Shown: in pieces, positions 1-8,586 of the stretch
How positions within the stretch are numbered: the stretch's first letter is position 1
Layout: the number at the start of each line of letters is the position of its first letter
From: Methylocystaceae bacterium
GTDB lineage: Bacteria; Pseudomonadota; Alphaproteobacteria; Rhodospirillales; Terasakiellaceae
DNA: 46,009 nucleotides
Direction of reading: 5' to 3'
Assembly: GCA_013373265.1 (NCBI GenBank)
Contig: JABXIC010000084.1
Span: forward strand, 1-46,009
The notes under the pieces: generated by a model
The model's database searches: none
The model's input: the letters and a program-made list of their open reading frames with translations, nothing else
What the model was told of the DNA's origin: nothing
Made by a program: the position numbers and the translations under genes

Positions 1-784
1 CATTGGGGGAGCGATGCTTGCGCGCATCTCTAAACATGATTTTCAAGGATTTAAACGGGCTGGATGTGGGTACAAATAAGGACCCGATAAAAATCCACAG
101 CCCGGCAAGCCGCGCCGGGATCAAATTTAAAATATCATCCAGACGTGCGGCACTAAATCCAAAAGCTTTATAGCGTTCAGATTTGTGCCCGATCATGGAA
201 TCCATAGTATTGACCGCTTTATAAATCAGCAAACCGGGAAAGCCGAACAACACATACCAAAAGACCGGAGCCACAACCCCATCGCCAAAATTTTCCGCCA
301 ATGATTCAATAGCAGCGCGCACAACACCATGTTCATCCAACTGGTCCGGATCACGCCCGACAATATGGCTCACCGCAATGCGGCCTTCATTCAGCCCGCC
401 TTCTTTCAGAGCGACCCCGACACGGCGCACATAACTAAACAAACTGCGTTGGGCAATCAGCGAAATTACTAAAAACAGCTCAAGCGCCCAACCAAATGGA
501 TAATGCTGCCCAAACCAAGAGACCAAAAAACCAATGACCCCACATAAAGACACAATGATCACCACCACCACAAAGCCGCGAATGGTGCGATTTAGGTCCG
601 ATCTGTTTTCACGGTTTAATTTTTGATCAAAAAAGGTGATGAGTTCACCAATCCAAACCACCGGATGTTTAATGATGTTAAACAACCGGTTCATATCCCC
701 GACATAACCATCCAACACCAAAGCCCCCAACAAGAGCCAGAGAGGATTAAAAGTCTCTGAGGGTATAAAGTCTATCCCAAACAT
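1..784 (-). CDS. cobD: Adenosylcobinamide-phosphate synthase CobD/CbiB (3' end cut by window edge)
   Basis: This is the 5' part (about 261 codons) of an integral membrane enzyme that attaches aminopropanol (or its phosphate) to adenosylcobyric acid in late cobalamin synthesis. The ATG at 784 begins MFGIDFIP. Several hydrophobic segments follow, with family-typical stretches such as LVLDGYVGD, HPVVWIGELI, AIESLAENFGDGVVAP and AVNTMDSMIGH. The reading frame is still open at base 1, at KHRSPN, which is the start of the conserved HRSPNAGWPE motif of CbiB. The family is about 310-320 residues, so roughly 50-60 residues lie outside the window. It starts 7 nt after the stop of the DUF523 gene, so it is probably the last visible member of a minus-strand operon. 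The family call is firm; the rest of the cobalamin cluster is not in view. Confidence 0.93.
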   Translation of the reverse strand, partial: MFGIDFIPSETFNPLWLLLGALVLDGYVGDMNRLFNIIKHPVVWIGELITFFDQKLNRENRSDLNRTIRGFVVVVIIVSLCGVIGFLVSWFGQHYPFGWALELFLVISLIAQRSLFSYVRRVGVALKEGGLNEGRIAVSHIVGRDPDQLDEHGVVRAAIESLAENFGDGVVAPVFWYVLFGFPGLLIYKAVNTMDSMIGHKSERYKAFGFSAARLDDILNLIPARLAGLWIFIGSLFVPTSSPFKSLKIMFRDARKHRSPN

Positions 785-791
785 CAATCGC

Positions 792-1253
792 TTATTCCAC
801 ACCCATGTGGGATTTTAATTTATCCAGATCGCATTCGCTGAAAACCAGAACACCATGGTCTTTCAACACAGACGCCGTAATGCCTGAGCCAACCCTTTTT
901 GTCGAGCGAAAGCGACCGTCATAAATAAAATTAACCCCGCAAGACGGGCTGTTCTCTTTCAATAACGCATATTTAATGCCCTGAGCTTGGACCAAATCCA
1001 GCGCCAATTGCGCGCCTTTTTCAAAAGCCGCGCTATTATCTGTCCCGTGTTCATCCATGATACGCCCGGTTTTTTCATCAATTTCACAAGGTGGGCGCGG
1101 TGTGGGTAACCCGCCTGCCATTTCCGGACAAATTTCAACCAACCGTCCCTCTTTGCGCCATTGACTGATGACCGGATCATCCAAAAGACAATGTCCGGCG
1201 TCATAACGTACCGCATGCCCATACAAACAGGCGCTGATTAAGATCTTTTCCAA
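792..1253 (-). CDS. DUF523 family protein (TudS-like, possible Fe-S thiouracil desulfurase)
   Basis: This 153-residue soluble protein has the DUF523 signature: ISACLYG near the N-terminus, RYDAG at 16-20, ICPEMAGGLPTPR at 41-53 and KENSPSCG at 99-106. Cys9, Cys42 and Cys105 sit at the conserved positions that in the characterised family member TudS hold a [4Fe-4S] cluster used to desulfurate thiouracil. The length is that of a stand-alone DUF523 domain. It lies 6 nt downstream of an EAL-like gene and 7 nt upstream of cobD, so it is probably co-transcribed with both. The family is clear; the desulfurase activity is inferred from homologues, and the real substrate in this organism is unknown. 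Confidence 0.85.
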   Translation of the reverse strand: MEKILISACLYGHAVRYDAGHCLLDDPVISQWRKEGRLVEICPEMAGGLPTPRPPCEIDEKTGRIMDEHGTDNSAAFEKGAQLALDLVQAQGIKYALLKENSPSCGVNFIYDGRFRSTKRVGSGITASVLKDHGVLVFSECDLDKLKSHMGVE

Positions 1254-1259
1254 AACAGC

Positions 1260-2555
1260 TTACTTCCGTTTGGTCAGAGATTTTTTATTGCCCGCTTGTT
1301 TTTCATGTGCGGCAGCCCGTTTTTTAAGAGTGCGCATACTGCGACGGCGGTTTTCTTCTGCAATCAAAGCCTCAACATGGCGGCCTTGAAACAGTTTGAT
1401 CCCCACGTCACGGCCAAATTCGATGGATTCTTCCGTATCACAGCGCGTCATAATCACCCGCGACGGATTTGTGAGAATAATCTGACGCTTTACCCGGTCC
1501 GTCACATCGTGCCCGCCATGAATGATATCCGGATGCCAGATTAATTTAATCATATCGGCTTCCAGACGTTCACGTTCAATAAAGGGCAATGTTTTATAAT
1601 TGACCCCATCAATACAAATACGATAGCCCCGGGTTTTGACATATTCCCGTGCAAAGAGATAAGCGTTCAGATCACTGAAAACATCAAGTTGTTGCAATTC
1701 TAAAACGATATTGCCGCGCATGGCAGCAATGACATTTTCATCAAATTTCATAAACTCCGATGATAAAAGCGTACCCACATTTAAATTGATGCTGATATCA
1801 CCTGTAATATCGCGCTCTTCTGTTTTGCTTAACAAAGATAAGACCCGGCGGTCCAATGTTTCCGTCAAATGCTGAAACAACCAGGGTGACGATGTTAAAT
1901 TCACACCGGGCAATAAGGTTTCACGCAAGTCTTTGATAGAAATAAACAGTTCACTTAACTTTTGTGTCGGTACATTTTGCGCACCTTCCACTTCACAAAT
2001 ATACTGACGGCGCACCATATTGGTCAAATCAGCGGCTTTCAGCGCTTCAATCACCCGGTCCAGAGTGCGCGGCGTCATGCGTTCGCCTTCTTCTTGTTTG
2101 GCCAAAAGGGCGGCTTTTACATCTTGGCCCAAGCCCCCATCCATACCGGCATTCTTTTCATTTTCCACCATGGTGCGTGCCATGTTGACAATGTCTTCAT
2201 AGTCCGTTGCCACATCAAACCACGTGGTAAACCCATGACCATGGGCTTCTTCCTCACTCAACAACGGATCATCGCCAAACAGGAATTTTACATTTTCAAG
2301 GGCTTGTTCAACCTGCCCCATGGCTTCTGTTTTAAAGATGAAGATAATATCCGCATTCTTAAGAACAAAAATCTGTCCCAACAATTCTTTAACCATGGTT
2401 TCAAAGGCATCCGCCGCCACCCGAATATGATGTTCACGCCGATTAAACGGACGCAGCTTAGACAGATGCAAATACAACATCTCGCGGCCTTGTCGATGGT
2501 GTTCCAGACGGCGAATATAATCATAAAAAAGACTTTCCTGATTTTGCGAAGCCAT
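1260..2555 (-). CDS. EAL-domain-like protein, catalytically degenerate (second of a tandem pair)
   Basis: This 431-residue soluble protein has a basic, Lys/Arg-rich C-terminal tail. The C-terminal half (about 225-400) resembles an EAL c-di-GMP phosphodiesterase fold: INLNVGTLLS matches the second strand region, IVLELQQLDVF stands where ELTE is expected, CIDGVNY where DDFG is expected, MIKLIW where KID is expected, and LFQGRHVE matches the terminal QG loop. The EAL signature and most metal-binding acidic residues are missing, so hydrolysis of c-di-GMP is unlikely; a binding or scaffold role is possible. The N-terminal 220 residues match no domain I know. It is paralogous to the gene immediately upstream (4-nt gap), sharing patterns such as VHLSQLQ/LHLSKLR and LFVLGNFDII/IFVLKNADII. 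I would not assign a function beyond EAL-like. Confidence 0.7.
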   Translation of the reverse strand: MASQNQESLFYDYIRRLEHHRQGREMLYLHLSKLRPFNRREHHIRVAADAFETMVKELLGQIFVLKNADIIFIFKTEAMGQVEQALENVKFLFGDDPLLSEEEAHGHGFTTWFDVATDYEDIVNMARTMVENEKNAGMDGGLGQDVKAALLAKQEEGERMTPRTLDRVIEALKAADLTNMVRRQYICEVEGAQNVPTQKLSELFISIKDLRETLLPGVNLTSSPWLFQHLTETLDRRVLSLLSKTEERDITGDISINLNVGTLLSSEFMKFDENVIAAMRGNIVLELQQLDVFSDLNAYLFAREYVKTRGYRICIDGVNYKTLPFIERERLEADMIKLIWHPDIIHGGHDVTDRVKRQIILTNPSRVIMTRCDTEESIEFGRDVGIKLFQGRHVEALIAEENRRRSMRTLKKRAAAHEKQAGNKKSLTKRK

Positions 2556-2559
2556 ATCC

Positions 2560-3813
2560 TCAAGCCCCCTTCAACGATGTTGCTGCTTTTTGGGTCATCG
2601 CCTCGACCAACTTGTCCACAAAGAAGCCCTGAAAACGTTGTACGCCCAACAACAAACCAAACCGGACGGCTTCTTCACTATCCACATGAGAAATAACCAC
2701 TTTAGACGCCCCAATGGATTGGATCAATTCACGCATCTCCGCCTGACCATCTTTTCGGGTGGCCCCCCCTAATCGATCCCCCCAAGCAATTTTATAATAA
2801 TCCGCTAACAACATGCTGGGATCAAAGTAATCCAGCACAAGCGGTTGAAGGGCATCAATTAAAACCTTATAGCCACGGTTTTGCAGCAGATCACGCACTT
2901 CTTCATAGACAAAAATATTTGAAAACACATCAACGGGTTGAAATTCAAGGATAAATCGGCTGGCATCATTCCCGACATGTTGATCAAACAATTGAAAGTC
3001 TTTCGACTGAATGGTCTGGATGTTCAGGTTCAAGCTGACATTTTTCGGTAAATCATCCAACGGCTGGGTACGCAGCATATGCAAAACCCGTTGATCCAGA
3101 ATGGTGGTCAGAAACTGAAACAACCAACGATCCGCCAAAAGATCAATATGCGGGGCAACCAGTTTTCTTAAATCTGCAATGGAAACAAAATATTCACGAA
3201 ACAACAATTGGCCTTGCCCATTGGCACCAATTTGTACAGCCGACTGGTGACGCATCAAGGGACGCGCATCCAGTTTTTTAAACGCGCGTGCCAATTGATC
3301 CAGATTCTTCGGGGTTAATGTTTCATCATCCATGGCAGACGTACCGCTGCTCAGCTTGATACGCATACCCTCTAAAGCAGAAGAAACAGCACTTTCTTTA
3401 AAGAAATCAAAATCTTCTTCCAAATCATACCAGCTGGAAAAAAGCTCTTCCCCCGAAATATCGCGTTTTTCAATCAAAGGATCGGCTTGAAACAACATGC
3501 GGATGATATTTAAAGCTTTATCAATTTCACCCACCCGTGTCCCCGGGCACGTCAAAATAATGTCAAAGTTCCCAAGAACAAAAAGCTCCGCGTTATGGGC
3601 CAGCGTTATGGGATCAAACGCGCGTTCTGCAATACGGATATAATCCGGTTTTCTGTTTGCAGCTTGTAATTGAGACAAATGAACAATCACCGCACATTGA
3701 CCTTGCGGTTTCCCTTCTAGATACGAAAGGTTTTCCAGCATTTTATTTTCCGGGCCGTTTGTTTCCGCCCGAATGGCTTTCATCACCTGAGCATCACTGA
3801 ATTCCTGCGCCAT
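2560..3813 (-). CDS. EAL-domain-like protein, catalytically degenerate (first of a tandem pair)
   Basis: This 417-residue soluble protein is the upstream paralogue of the next gene. An N-terminal region (about 45-200) shares the pattern with LFVLGNFDIILTCPG and IIRMLFQADPL. A C-terminal EAL-like region (about 220-405) contains VSLNLNIQTI, FILEFQPVDVF, VLIDALQPLVLD, YYKIAWGD, VISHVDSEEAVRFG and RFQGFFVDKL. These align with the successive EAL strands, but EAL itself, the DDFG pair and the second Glu of ELTE are absent. The ATG at 3813 is the first gene start left of a 151-bp divergent promoter region shared with the sugar decarboxylase gene. The tandem arrangement suggests local duplication and perhaps a heteromeric pair. 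The fold assignment is by eye and moderately sure. Confidence 0.68.
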   Translation of the reverse strand: MAQEFSDAQVMKAIRAETNGPENKMLENLSYLEGKPQGQCAVIVHLSQLQAANRKPDYIRIAERAFDPITLAHNAELFVLGNFDIILTCPGTRVGEIDKALNIIRMLFQADPLIEKRDISGEELFSSWYDLEEDFDFFKESAVSSALEGMRIKLSSGTSAMDDETLTPKNLDQLARAFKKLDARPLMRHQSAVQIGANGQGQLLFREYFVSIADLRKLVAPHIDLLADRWLFQFLTTILDQRVLHMLRTQPLDDLPKNVSLNLNIQTIQSKDFQLFDQHVGNDASRFILEFQPVDVFSNIFVYEEVRDLLQNRGYKVLIDALQPLVLDYFDPSMLLADYYKIAWGDRLGGATRKDGQAEMRELIQSIGASKVVISHVDSEEAVRFGLLLGVQRFQGFFVDKLVEAMTQKAATSLKGA

Positions 3814-3964
3814 TTATTTTGTACTCTCTTATCCCAGCCAAACCACTTTTTTTGTCGCTACAATAGCATAGAGGCAAAACTGTTCATAAAAAATTAAAAT
3901 CATCTATGTTTTTATGTAGAGAAATGGTAAACGGATTTACGTCGATTCAAGGGAGAATAAGCAC

Positions 3965-4906
3965 GTGCATATGCGAAAAAGGATTTTGGTCACTGGTGGC
4001 GCTGGTTTTTTAGGGTCGCATTTATGTGAACGACTCCTCCAGGACGGGCACGATGTCATTTGCGCTGATAATTTCTTTACTGGCAGCAAAGACAACATCC
4101 GCCACCTGATAGACAATCCCTACTTTGAGTTGATGCGCCACGACATCACCTTCCCGCTTTTTGTGGAAGTGGACGAGATTTACAATCTGGCGTGCCCGGC
4201 CTCACCAGTCCATTACCAACATGATCCGGTACAAACCACTAAAACCAGTGTGCATGGGGCCATTAACGTGCTGGGTCTTGCCAAACGCGTTGGCGCCAAA
4301 GTCTTTCAGGCGTCCACCAGCGAAGTCTATGGCGATCCGGAAATTCATCCCCAACCGGAAGAATATCGCGGCAACGTCAACCCCATCGGACCACGTGCCT
4401 GTTATGACGAAGGCAAACGCTGTGCCGAAACATTATTTTTTGATTACCATCGCCAACATGGCGTCAACATCCGCGTTGCACGTATTTTCAATACCTATGG
4501 CCCGCGCATGCATCCCAACGACGGGCGTGTTGTCTCCAACTTCATTATGCAAGCGCTGAGAAATGAACCCATCACGATTTATGGCGATGGCGCACAAACA
4601 CGATCATTTTGTTATTGTGATGATTTAATTGAAGGCTTTATGCGCCTGATGGCCGCCCCTGATGACATTATCGGCCCCATCAATTTAGGCAATCCGGGGG
4701 AGTTTACCATCAAGCAGTTGGCTGAAAAGGTCATTGACCTCATCGGGTCGAAATCAAAATTAACCTTTGAAGACCTACCGGTGGATGACCCGCTACAACG
4801 CAAACCCATCATCGATAAAGCCCAGAAACACTTGGGCTGGAACCCGAAGATTGCTTTGGAAGACGGCTTGAAAAAGACCATCGCCTATTTCGAAAAGATG
4901 GTTTAA
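3965..4906 (+). CDS. UDP-glucuronate decarboxylase (UDP-xylose synthase), SDR family
   Basis: This 313-residue cytoplasmic enzyme converts UDP-glucuronate to UDP-xylose for surface polysaccharide or LPS decoration. The Rossmann motif [10 protein letters not shown] (11-20) binds NAD. The catalytic Tyr147-x3-Lys151 is seen in [23 protein letters not shown] and [14 protein letters not shown] are diagnostic of UXS rather than of dTDP-glucose dehydratase. I take the GTG at 3965 because AAGGGAG at 3949-3955 lies 9 nt upstream; the ATG at 3971 would be 15 nt away. The nearby heptose genes gmhA-hldE fit a cell-envelope sugar role. The family call is secure; the fate of the xylose is not visible here. 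Confidence 0.92.
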   Translation: MHMRKRILVTGGAGFLGSHLCERLLQDGHDVICADNFFTGSKDNIRHLIDNPYFELMRHDITFPLFVEVDEIYNLACPASPVHYQHDPVQTTKTSVHGAINVLGLAKRVGAKVFQASTSEVYGDPEIHPQPEEYRGNVNPIGPRACYDEGKRCAETLFFDYHRQHGVNIRVARIFNTYGPRMHPNDGRVVSNFIMQALRNEPITIYGDGAQTRSFCYCDDLIEGFMRLMAAPDDIIGPINLGNPGEFTIKQLAEKVIDLIGSKSKLTFEDLPVDDPLQRKPIIDKAQKHLGWNPKIALEDGLKKTIAYFEKMV

Positions 4907-4910
4907 TCCT

Positions 4911-5108
4911 TTAAAAACGACGTAACGTCTGGCTTGCCATAAAGCGAATGGTATCTGCAACAGATTCCCAACGGCTTTGTTGTGCCTTTTCCAAAGCTTG
5001 ATCATACCCCATAGAATTGACCAACACTTTGGCCAACTCTTCCGTGCGTTTATGATAATCTGGATGTGTGCGCGAATTCCTGCGGCTTTTATTGATCGTT
5101 AAATACAT
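4911..5108 (-). CDS. Small hypothetical protein, paralogue of the next small gene
   Basis: This 65-residue protein is unrecognised. I chose the ATG at 5108 (MYLTINKSRR) because GAGGAAC lies just upstream at good spacing; a longer in-frame start at 5159 adds 17 residues without such a site. The C-terminal part pairs a helix-like ELAKVLVNSMGYDQALEKA with SVADTIRFM. That pattern recurs in the protein at 5283-5468 (YAEKLVLSLGHIEAICTA ... SVAEELRFM), so the two are probably diverged duplicates. It is convergent with the decarboxylase gene, whose stop is 4 nt away. No signal peptide or membrane segment is seen. The duplicated pattern supports a real gene; the function is unknown. Confidence 0.6.
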   Translation of the reverse strand: MYLTINKSRRNSRTHPDYHKRTEELAKVLVNSMGYDQALEKAQQSRWESVADTIRFMASQTLRRF

Positions 5109-5213
5109 TGTTTGTTCCTCAAGATTGTTAAGGCTTAAACAGCGACTCGCCTGTTTCATTAGGCTTCATCCCTTATGACATAGGAATGTTTCGTTTGCGT
5201 TGCAAGTTAATGA

Positions 5214-5253
5214 CATAAAAAAAGAGCCTTCTCAAAAAGGAGAAAGCTCTTTT
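5214..5253 (-). terminator. Rho-independent terminator behind the small gene at 5283-5468
   Basis: On the minus strand a stem of about 14 bp with one mismatch (arms 5219-5233 and 5239-5253, A-rich loop on the plus strand) is followed by a run of seven T. It would end transcription leftward from the small gene at 5283-5468 and separate it from the paralogue at 4911-5108. Confidence 0.75.
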
Positions 5254-5282
5254 CCTACAAAAATAAAGGGCGCGAGTGCAGC

Positions 5283-5468
5283 TTAAACCCCTCTATATTC
5301 GTCCTGCATAAAACGAAGTTCTTCAGCAACGCTAAACATTTTAAAGTCCATCGCTGTGCAAATTGCTTCAATATGCCCCAAACTCAGAACAAGCTTTTCA
5401 GCATATTCACGAATTGGTTTATCATTAACGTGCGTCTCATATGACTGAGTTACAATTTCACTTATCAT
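5283..5468 (-). CDS. Small hypothetical protein, paralogue of the small gene at 4911-5108
   Basis: This 61-residue protein starts at ATG 5468 (MISEIVTQSY), with a purine-rich GAGGGCAG about 4 nt upstream; an in-frame start at 5501 is possible but has less support. REYAEKLVLSLGHIEAICTAM followed by SVAEELRFMQDEY parallels the neighbouring 65-residue protein: an N-terminal variable part, an amphipathic helix, a short linker and a SVA-x3-RFM box. It has no signal peptide and no membrane span. An inverted repeat lies about 40 nt upstream and a strong terminator lies downstream, so it appears to be an independent, possibly regulated transcript. No function can be assigned. Confidence 0.58.
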   Translation of the reverse strand: MISEIVTQSYETHVNDKPIREYAEKLVLSLGHIEAICTAMDFKMFSVAEELRFMQDEYRGV

Positions 5469-5505
5469 TTGACTGCCCTCTATGCAGGGATTGACCAGCA
5501 ATCCT

Positions 5506-5524
5506 GTTTACCATGGCAGTAAAC
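5506..5524. promoter_or_regulatory. Inverted repeat upstream of small gene (operator-like)
   Basis: The perfect 6-bp arms GTTTAC (5506-5511) and GTAAAC (5519-5524) are separated by 7 nt, about 40 nt upstream of the ATG at 5468 and about 155 nt before gmhA. The size and place suit a repressor site for the small gene. No cognate regulator is identified and chance occurrence is possible. Confidence 0.3.
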
Positions 5525-5678
5525 CACAGCTATATTGCGGGCGTTTTTCTTAAATAAGTTAAATTATTTCACCATATTTCAAAGATTATGAAATTCCCTG
5601 CATCGAAGGGCTTTCGCACGCCGAAAAGGCAGGGTATAAAGGATCAAACAGCCATTTATAGAAAATGTACATAACCTC

Positions 5679-6254
5679 ATGGATTTAAAAGCTCTTTTTC
5701 AAAGTGAGTTTGACCGCCACCAAAATGCGGTTAACCTCACGCGCGAACAACTGTCAGAACCTTTTGCGCAATGGGTGAATATTTCAATCAATGCCCTAAA
5801 ACAAGGGGGAAAGATTATTTTCTTCGGCAATGGTGGCAGCGCCTCAGACGCCCAACATCTGGCGACGGAATTGACGGTCAGATATACCAAAAACCGCCCA
5901 GCCATGGCGGCTCTGGCCCTGACAACCGATACCTCAGCCCTGACAGCAATCGGCAATGATTTCGGCTTTGAAGATCTCTTTTCCCGCCAAGTTGAAGCCC
6001 TCTGTAACGAAAAAGACGTGGTCATCGGCATCTCCACCTCCGGCACCAGCCCCAATGTGATTAAAGGGTTAAAAGCAGCCCAGAAGATTGGCGCAAAAAC
6101 AATTGGCCTTGGCGGTCGTGACGGCGGTTTATTGCCAGCATTATGCGATGTTGCGCTGATTATCCCGGTTGAGGAAACCGCCCGCATTCAAGAAATGCAC
6201 ATTACCATCGGGCATGCCTTCTGTCAGGCCCTGGAAGATGAAGTGAGCGCCTGA
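5679..6254 (+). CDS. gmhA: D-sedoheptulose-7-phosphate isomerase
   Basis: This 191-residue SIS-domain protein performs the first step of ADP-heptose synthesis, converting sedoheptulose 7-phosphate to D-glycero-D-manno-heptose 7-phosphate for the LPS inner core. The sugar-phosphate-binding loop GNGGSASDAQH (50-60), the ISTSGTSPNV loop near 120 and the C-terminal QEMHITIGHAFCQ helix with its conserved His/Gln are typical of GmhA. The length matches the family. No convincing ribosome site precedes the ATG at 5679. The stop TGA overlaps the hldE start (TGATG), implying translational coupling and a shared pathway. Confidence 0.94.
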   Translation: MDLKALFQSEFDRHQNAVNLTREQLSEPFAQWVNISINALKQGGKIIFFGNGGSASDAQHLATELTVRYTKNRPAMAALALTTDTSALTAIGNDFGFEDLFSRQVEALCNEKDVVIGISTSGTSPNVIKGLKAAQKIGAKTIGLGGRDGGLLPALCDVALIIPVEETARIQEMHITIGHAFCQALEDEVSA

Positions 6255-7723
6255 TGTCTACACGAAGTCCCTTAATTAACCTGATCCATCGTGCCAAAGA
6301 CGTTGAAGTTCTGTGCGTTGGTGACATTATGCTTGATCGCTTTATTTACGGCTCAGTGGAACGCATTTCCCCAGAAGCTCCGATCCCCATTATGCGCATT
6401 GAAAAAGAAGATTCCATGTTGGGTGGGGCCGGTAATGTGGTGCGCAACCTTCTATCCTTAGGCACAAACGCCCGTTTTTGCGGATTAATTGGCGAAGATG
6501 AAGCCGGACGTACCATTGCAGGCCTTTTAAATGAAGACGACCATTGCACCGCCAATTTATTGATGGACGACACTCGCCCGACTTCCATCAAGACACGCTA
6601 TATGGCCTCCAATCAACAAATGTTGCGCGCAGATCAGGAATCCATCGCCGCACTAAGCGAAAAACACCAAAGTGACCTTTTACTGGATGTGGCCGAAAGC
6701 TTAGGCGAAGTCAACGTCATGGTCTTGTCCGATTATGGCAAAGGCGTACTGGAAGGCGACATCCCCGGCCACTTGATCCATTTGGCCAAAAAAGCTGGAA
6801 TCGCGGTCATTGTCGACCCGAAAGGAACGGACTATAGCAAGTATCGCGGTGCAACCCTTGTCACCCCCAATCGCAAAGAACTCAGCGAAGCCAGCCGTAT
6901 GGCCTGTGATAGCGATCAATCCATTGTTGCAGCGGCCCAATCCATTATTGAAAATTGCGGTATTGAAAATGTACTCGCCACACGCTCACAAGATGGGATG
7001 ACGCTGGTGACAAAAGCTGGTGATGTGGTCCATCTACCCACCCAAGCACGGGAAGTCTTTGATGTCTCAGGTGCTGGGGACACGGTTGTTGCCAGCCTCG
7101 CTCTTGCCTTGGCGCTGAAAGCAGACCTGATTGACGGGGCCAAACTGGCCAATCTGGCAGCGGGCATTGTGGTAGCAAAAACCGGTACGGCCAGTGTTTT
7201 TGCGGATGAATTGATCGACGCCATCCATCATCAAGACCTTAATGACGTGGAAGCCAAAATCCTTAATCGCGACAGCGCAAAAGAACGTGTCCAACACTGG
7301 CAACGCCAAGGCTTAAGCGTTGGTTTTACCAACGGCTGCTTTGACTTGCTCCACCCGGGGCATATTTCACTTCTTAAGCAATCTGGCGCCCAGTGCGATA
7401 AATTGATCGTCGGGCTCAATAGCGATGCCTCCGTTCAACGCTTGAAAGGACCGGAACGCCCCATACAGAATGAAATGGCGCGTGCCACCGTGTTATCTTC
7501 ACTGGCCTGTGTTGATCTGGTCGTTATTTTTGATGAAGATACCCCCATGGACCTGTTGTCCAGACTTTTGCCAGACGTTTTGGTCAAAGGGGCGGATTAC
7601 ACCATCGACCAAGTTGTCGGTGCAGACCTCATTCAACAAAATGGCGGGCGTGTCTTCCTTGCCCAACTGGAAGACGGCTTTTCCACCACCAACACGGTTA
7701 ACAAGCTCAAAAACGGAGCTTAA
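6254..7723 (+). CDS. hldE: Bifunctional heptose-7-phosphate kinase / heptose-1-phosphate adenylyltransferase
   Basis: This 489-residue two-domain enzyme of ADP-heptose synthesis has an N-terminal ribokinase-like domain (1 to about 320) with CVGDIMLDRF, the PxGGAGNVVRN-like GGAGNVV motif and the anion hole/catalytic base SGAGDT near 271-276. Its C-terminal nucleotidyltransferase domain (about 345-489) has FTNGCFDLLHPGH, carrying the HxGH motif near residue 365. It is coupled to gmhA by a 1-nt overlap. The intermediate phosphatase gmhB is not in this window. The product would feed LPS inner-core heptosyltransferases encoded elsewhere. The 3' end overlaps the convergent DUF2189 gene by 4 nt. Confidence 0.95.
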   Translation: MSTRSPLINLIHRAKDVEVLCVGDIMLDRFIYGSVERISPEAPIPIMRIEKEDSMLGGAGNVVRNLLSLGTNARFCGLIGEDEAGRTIAGLLNEDDHCTANLLMDDTRPTSIKTRYMASNQQMLRADQESIAALSEKHQSDLLLDVAESLGEVNVMVLSDYGKGVLEGDIPGHLIHLAKKAGIAVIVDPKGTDYSKYRGATLVTPNRKELSEASRMACDSDQSIVAAAQSIIENCGIENVLATRSQDGMTLVTKAGDVVHLPTQAREVFDVSGAGDTVVASLALALALKADLIDGAKLANLAAGIVVAKTGTASVFADELIDAIHHQDLNDVEAKILNRDSAKERVQHWQRQGLSVGFTNGCFDLLHPGHISLLKQSGAQCDKLIVGLNSDASVQRLKGPERPIQNEMARATVLSSLACVDLVVIFDEDTPMDLLSRLLPDVLVKGADYTIDQVVGADLIQQNGGRVFLAQLEDGFSTTNTVNKLKNGA

Positions 7724-8508
7724 TCACCAATCACCTGTTGATAGGCATGCCATGTTGCATGACCGATCAACGGAAAGGCGATGATTAAGCCAATGCCGCT
7801 CAACAGTCCTAAAAACATAATCACCACAATCATAAATGCCCATAGGATCATAACATTTATGTTTAAAAAGACAGCATAGGCACTGGTCAACATGGACGGG
7901 ATCAAAACCGTTTTACGATCCACCATCAAGGGCAACGAAAAAGCGCCCGTGACAAAGATAATGGTTGCAAAAACCGCACCCAAGACCGTGATCATAAAGG
8001 CAAAATGCACTCCTTCCCACGACATGGCCCGTTCAAAAATCGGCCCCCATTCCGGCATCACACCGGGAAAGGCAATGGCAAACAAGGTAAAAGATAACCT
8101 GATCCAAACCATAAAAAGAAAAACTTGCGCGATCCCGATGCCCATCAAGGAATAGGTATTACGACGAAAACCAAAGATGGCATGCCATAAATGAAATTCC
8201 TGATTTTGCTGACGGCGTAAGCTGCCCTCATAAAACCCAATGGCCATTGCCGGACCCACCAACAAAAAGCCGGAGATGGACGGTAAAATCAAATAGGGTA
8301 ATTCCAAATGGTAAAAGCCAAAGGAAATAAAAATACCCACCAATAAAAAAAGGGCGGCGTATAAAACGCTCACCCCTTTTGCGGCTTTTGTATCAGCCCA
8401 GCCTTTCGCCAACCAGACAAACACATCGCTTGTTTCGACTTGGCGTACCAGTGCCATTTCAGGCACCAGAAACCGCTGATGCGGTTCTAATCTAACCTCT
8501 TCAGTCAT
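7720..8508 (-). CDS. DUF2189 family multi-pass membrane protein
   Basis: This 262-residue protein has a soluble N-terminus (about 40 residues, including ETSDVFVWLAKGWAD) and about six hydrophobic segments between 45 and 255. The arrangement WLAKGWAD...GVSVLYAALF, PAMAIGFYEGSLRRQQ and ITVLGAVFATIIFVTGAFSLPLMVDR is that of DUF2189 integral membrane proteins common in alphaproteobacteria. Their role is unknown. The gene is convergent with hldE (4-nt overlap) and divergent from the macrodomain gene across about 78 nt of AT-rich DNA. The family is fairly sure; no function is claimed. Confidence 0.82.
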   Translation of the reverse strand: MTEEVRLEPHQRFLVPEMALVRQVETSDVFVWLAKGWADTKAAKGVSVLYAALFLLVGIFISFGFYHLELPYLILPSISGFLLVGPAMAIGFYEGSLRRQQNQEFHLWHAIFGFRRNTYSLMGIGIAQVFLFMVWIRLSFTLFAIAFPGVMPEWGPIFERAMSWEGVHFAFMITVLGAVFATIIFVTGAFSLPLMVDRKTVLIPSMLTSAYAVFLNINVMILWAFMIVVIMFLGLLSGIGLIIAFPLIGHATWHAYQQVIGD

Positions 8509-8586
8509 GTAACCTCCCAGAAAGGTTCATTATTTTATATTTTTTGTTTATAATAATTTTAATAGTAAACCACAAAATTGCATAAA

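Noticed and set aside
1962-2696. A 244-codon open frame on the plus strand opposite the EAL-like genes
   Set aside because: It is antisense to two well-supported genes, spans their junction, and has a composition unlike a soluble or membrane protein family; no ribosome site.
6916-7309. Several antisense open frames of 77-102 codons within hldE
   Set aside because: All lie inside the strongly supported hldE frame, and they come from codon bias on the opposite strand.
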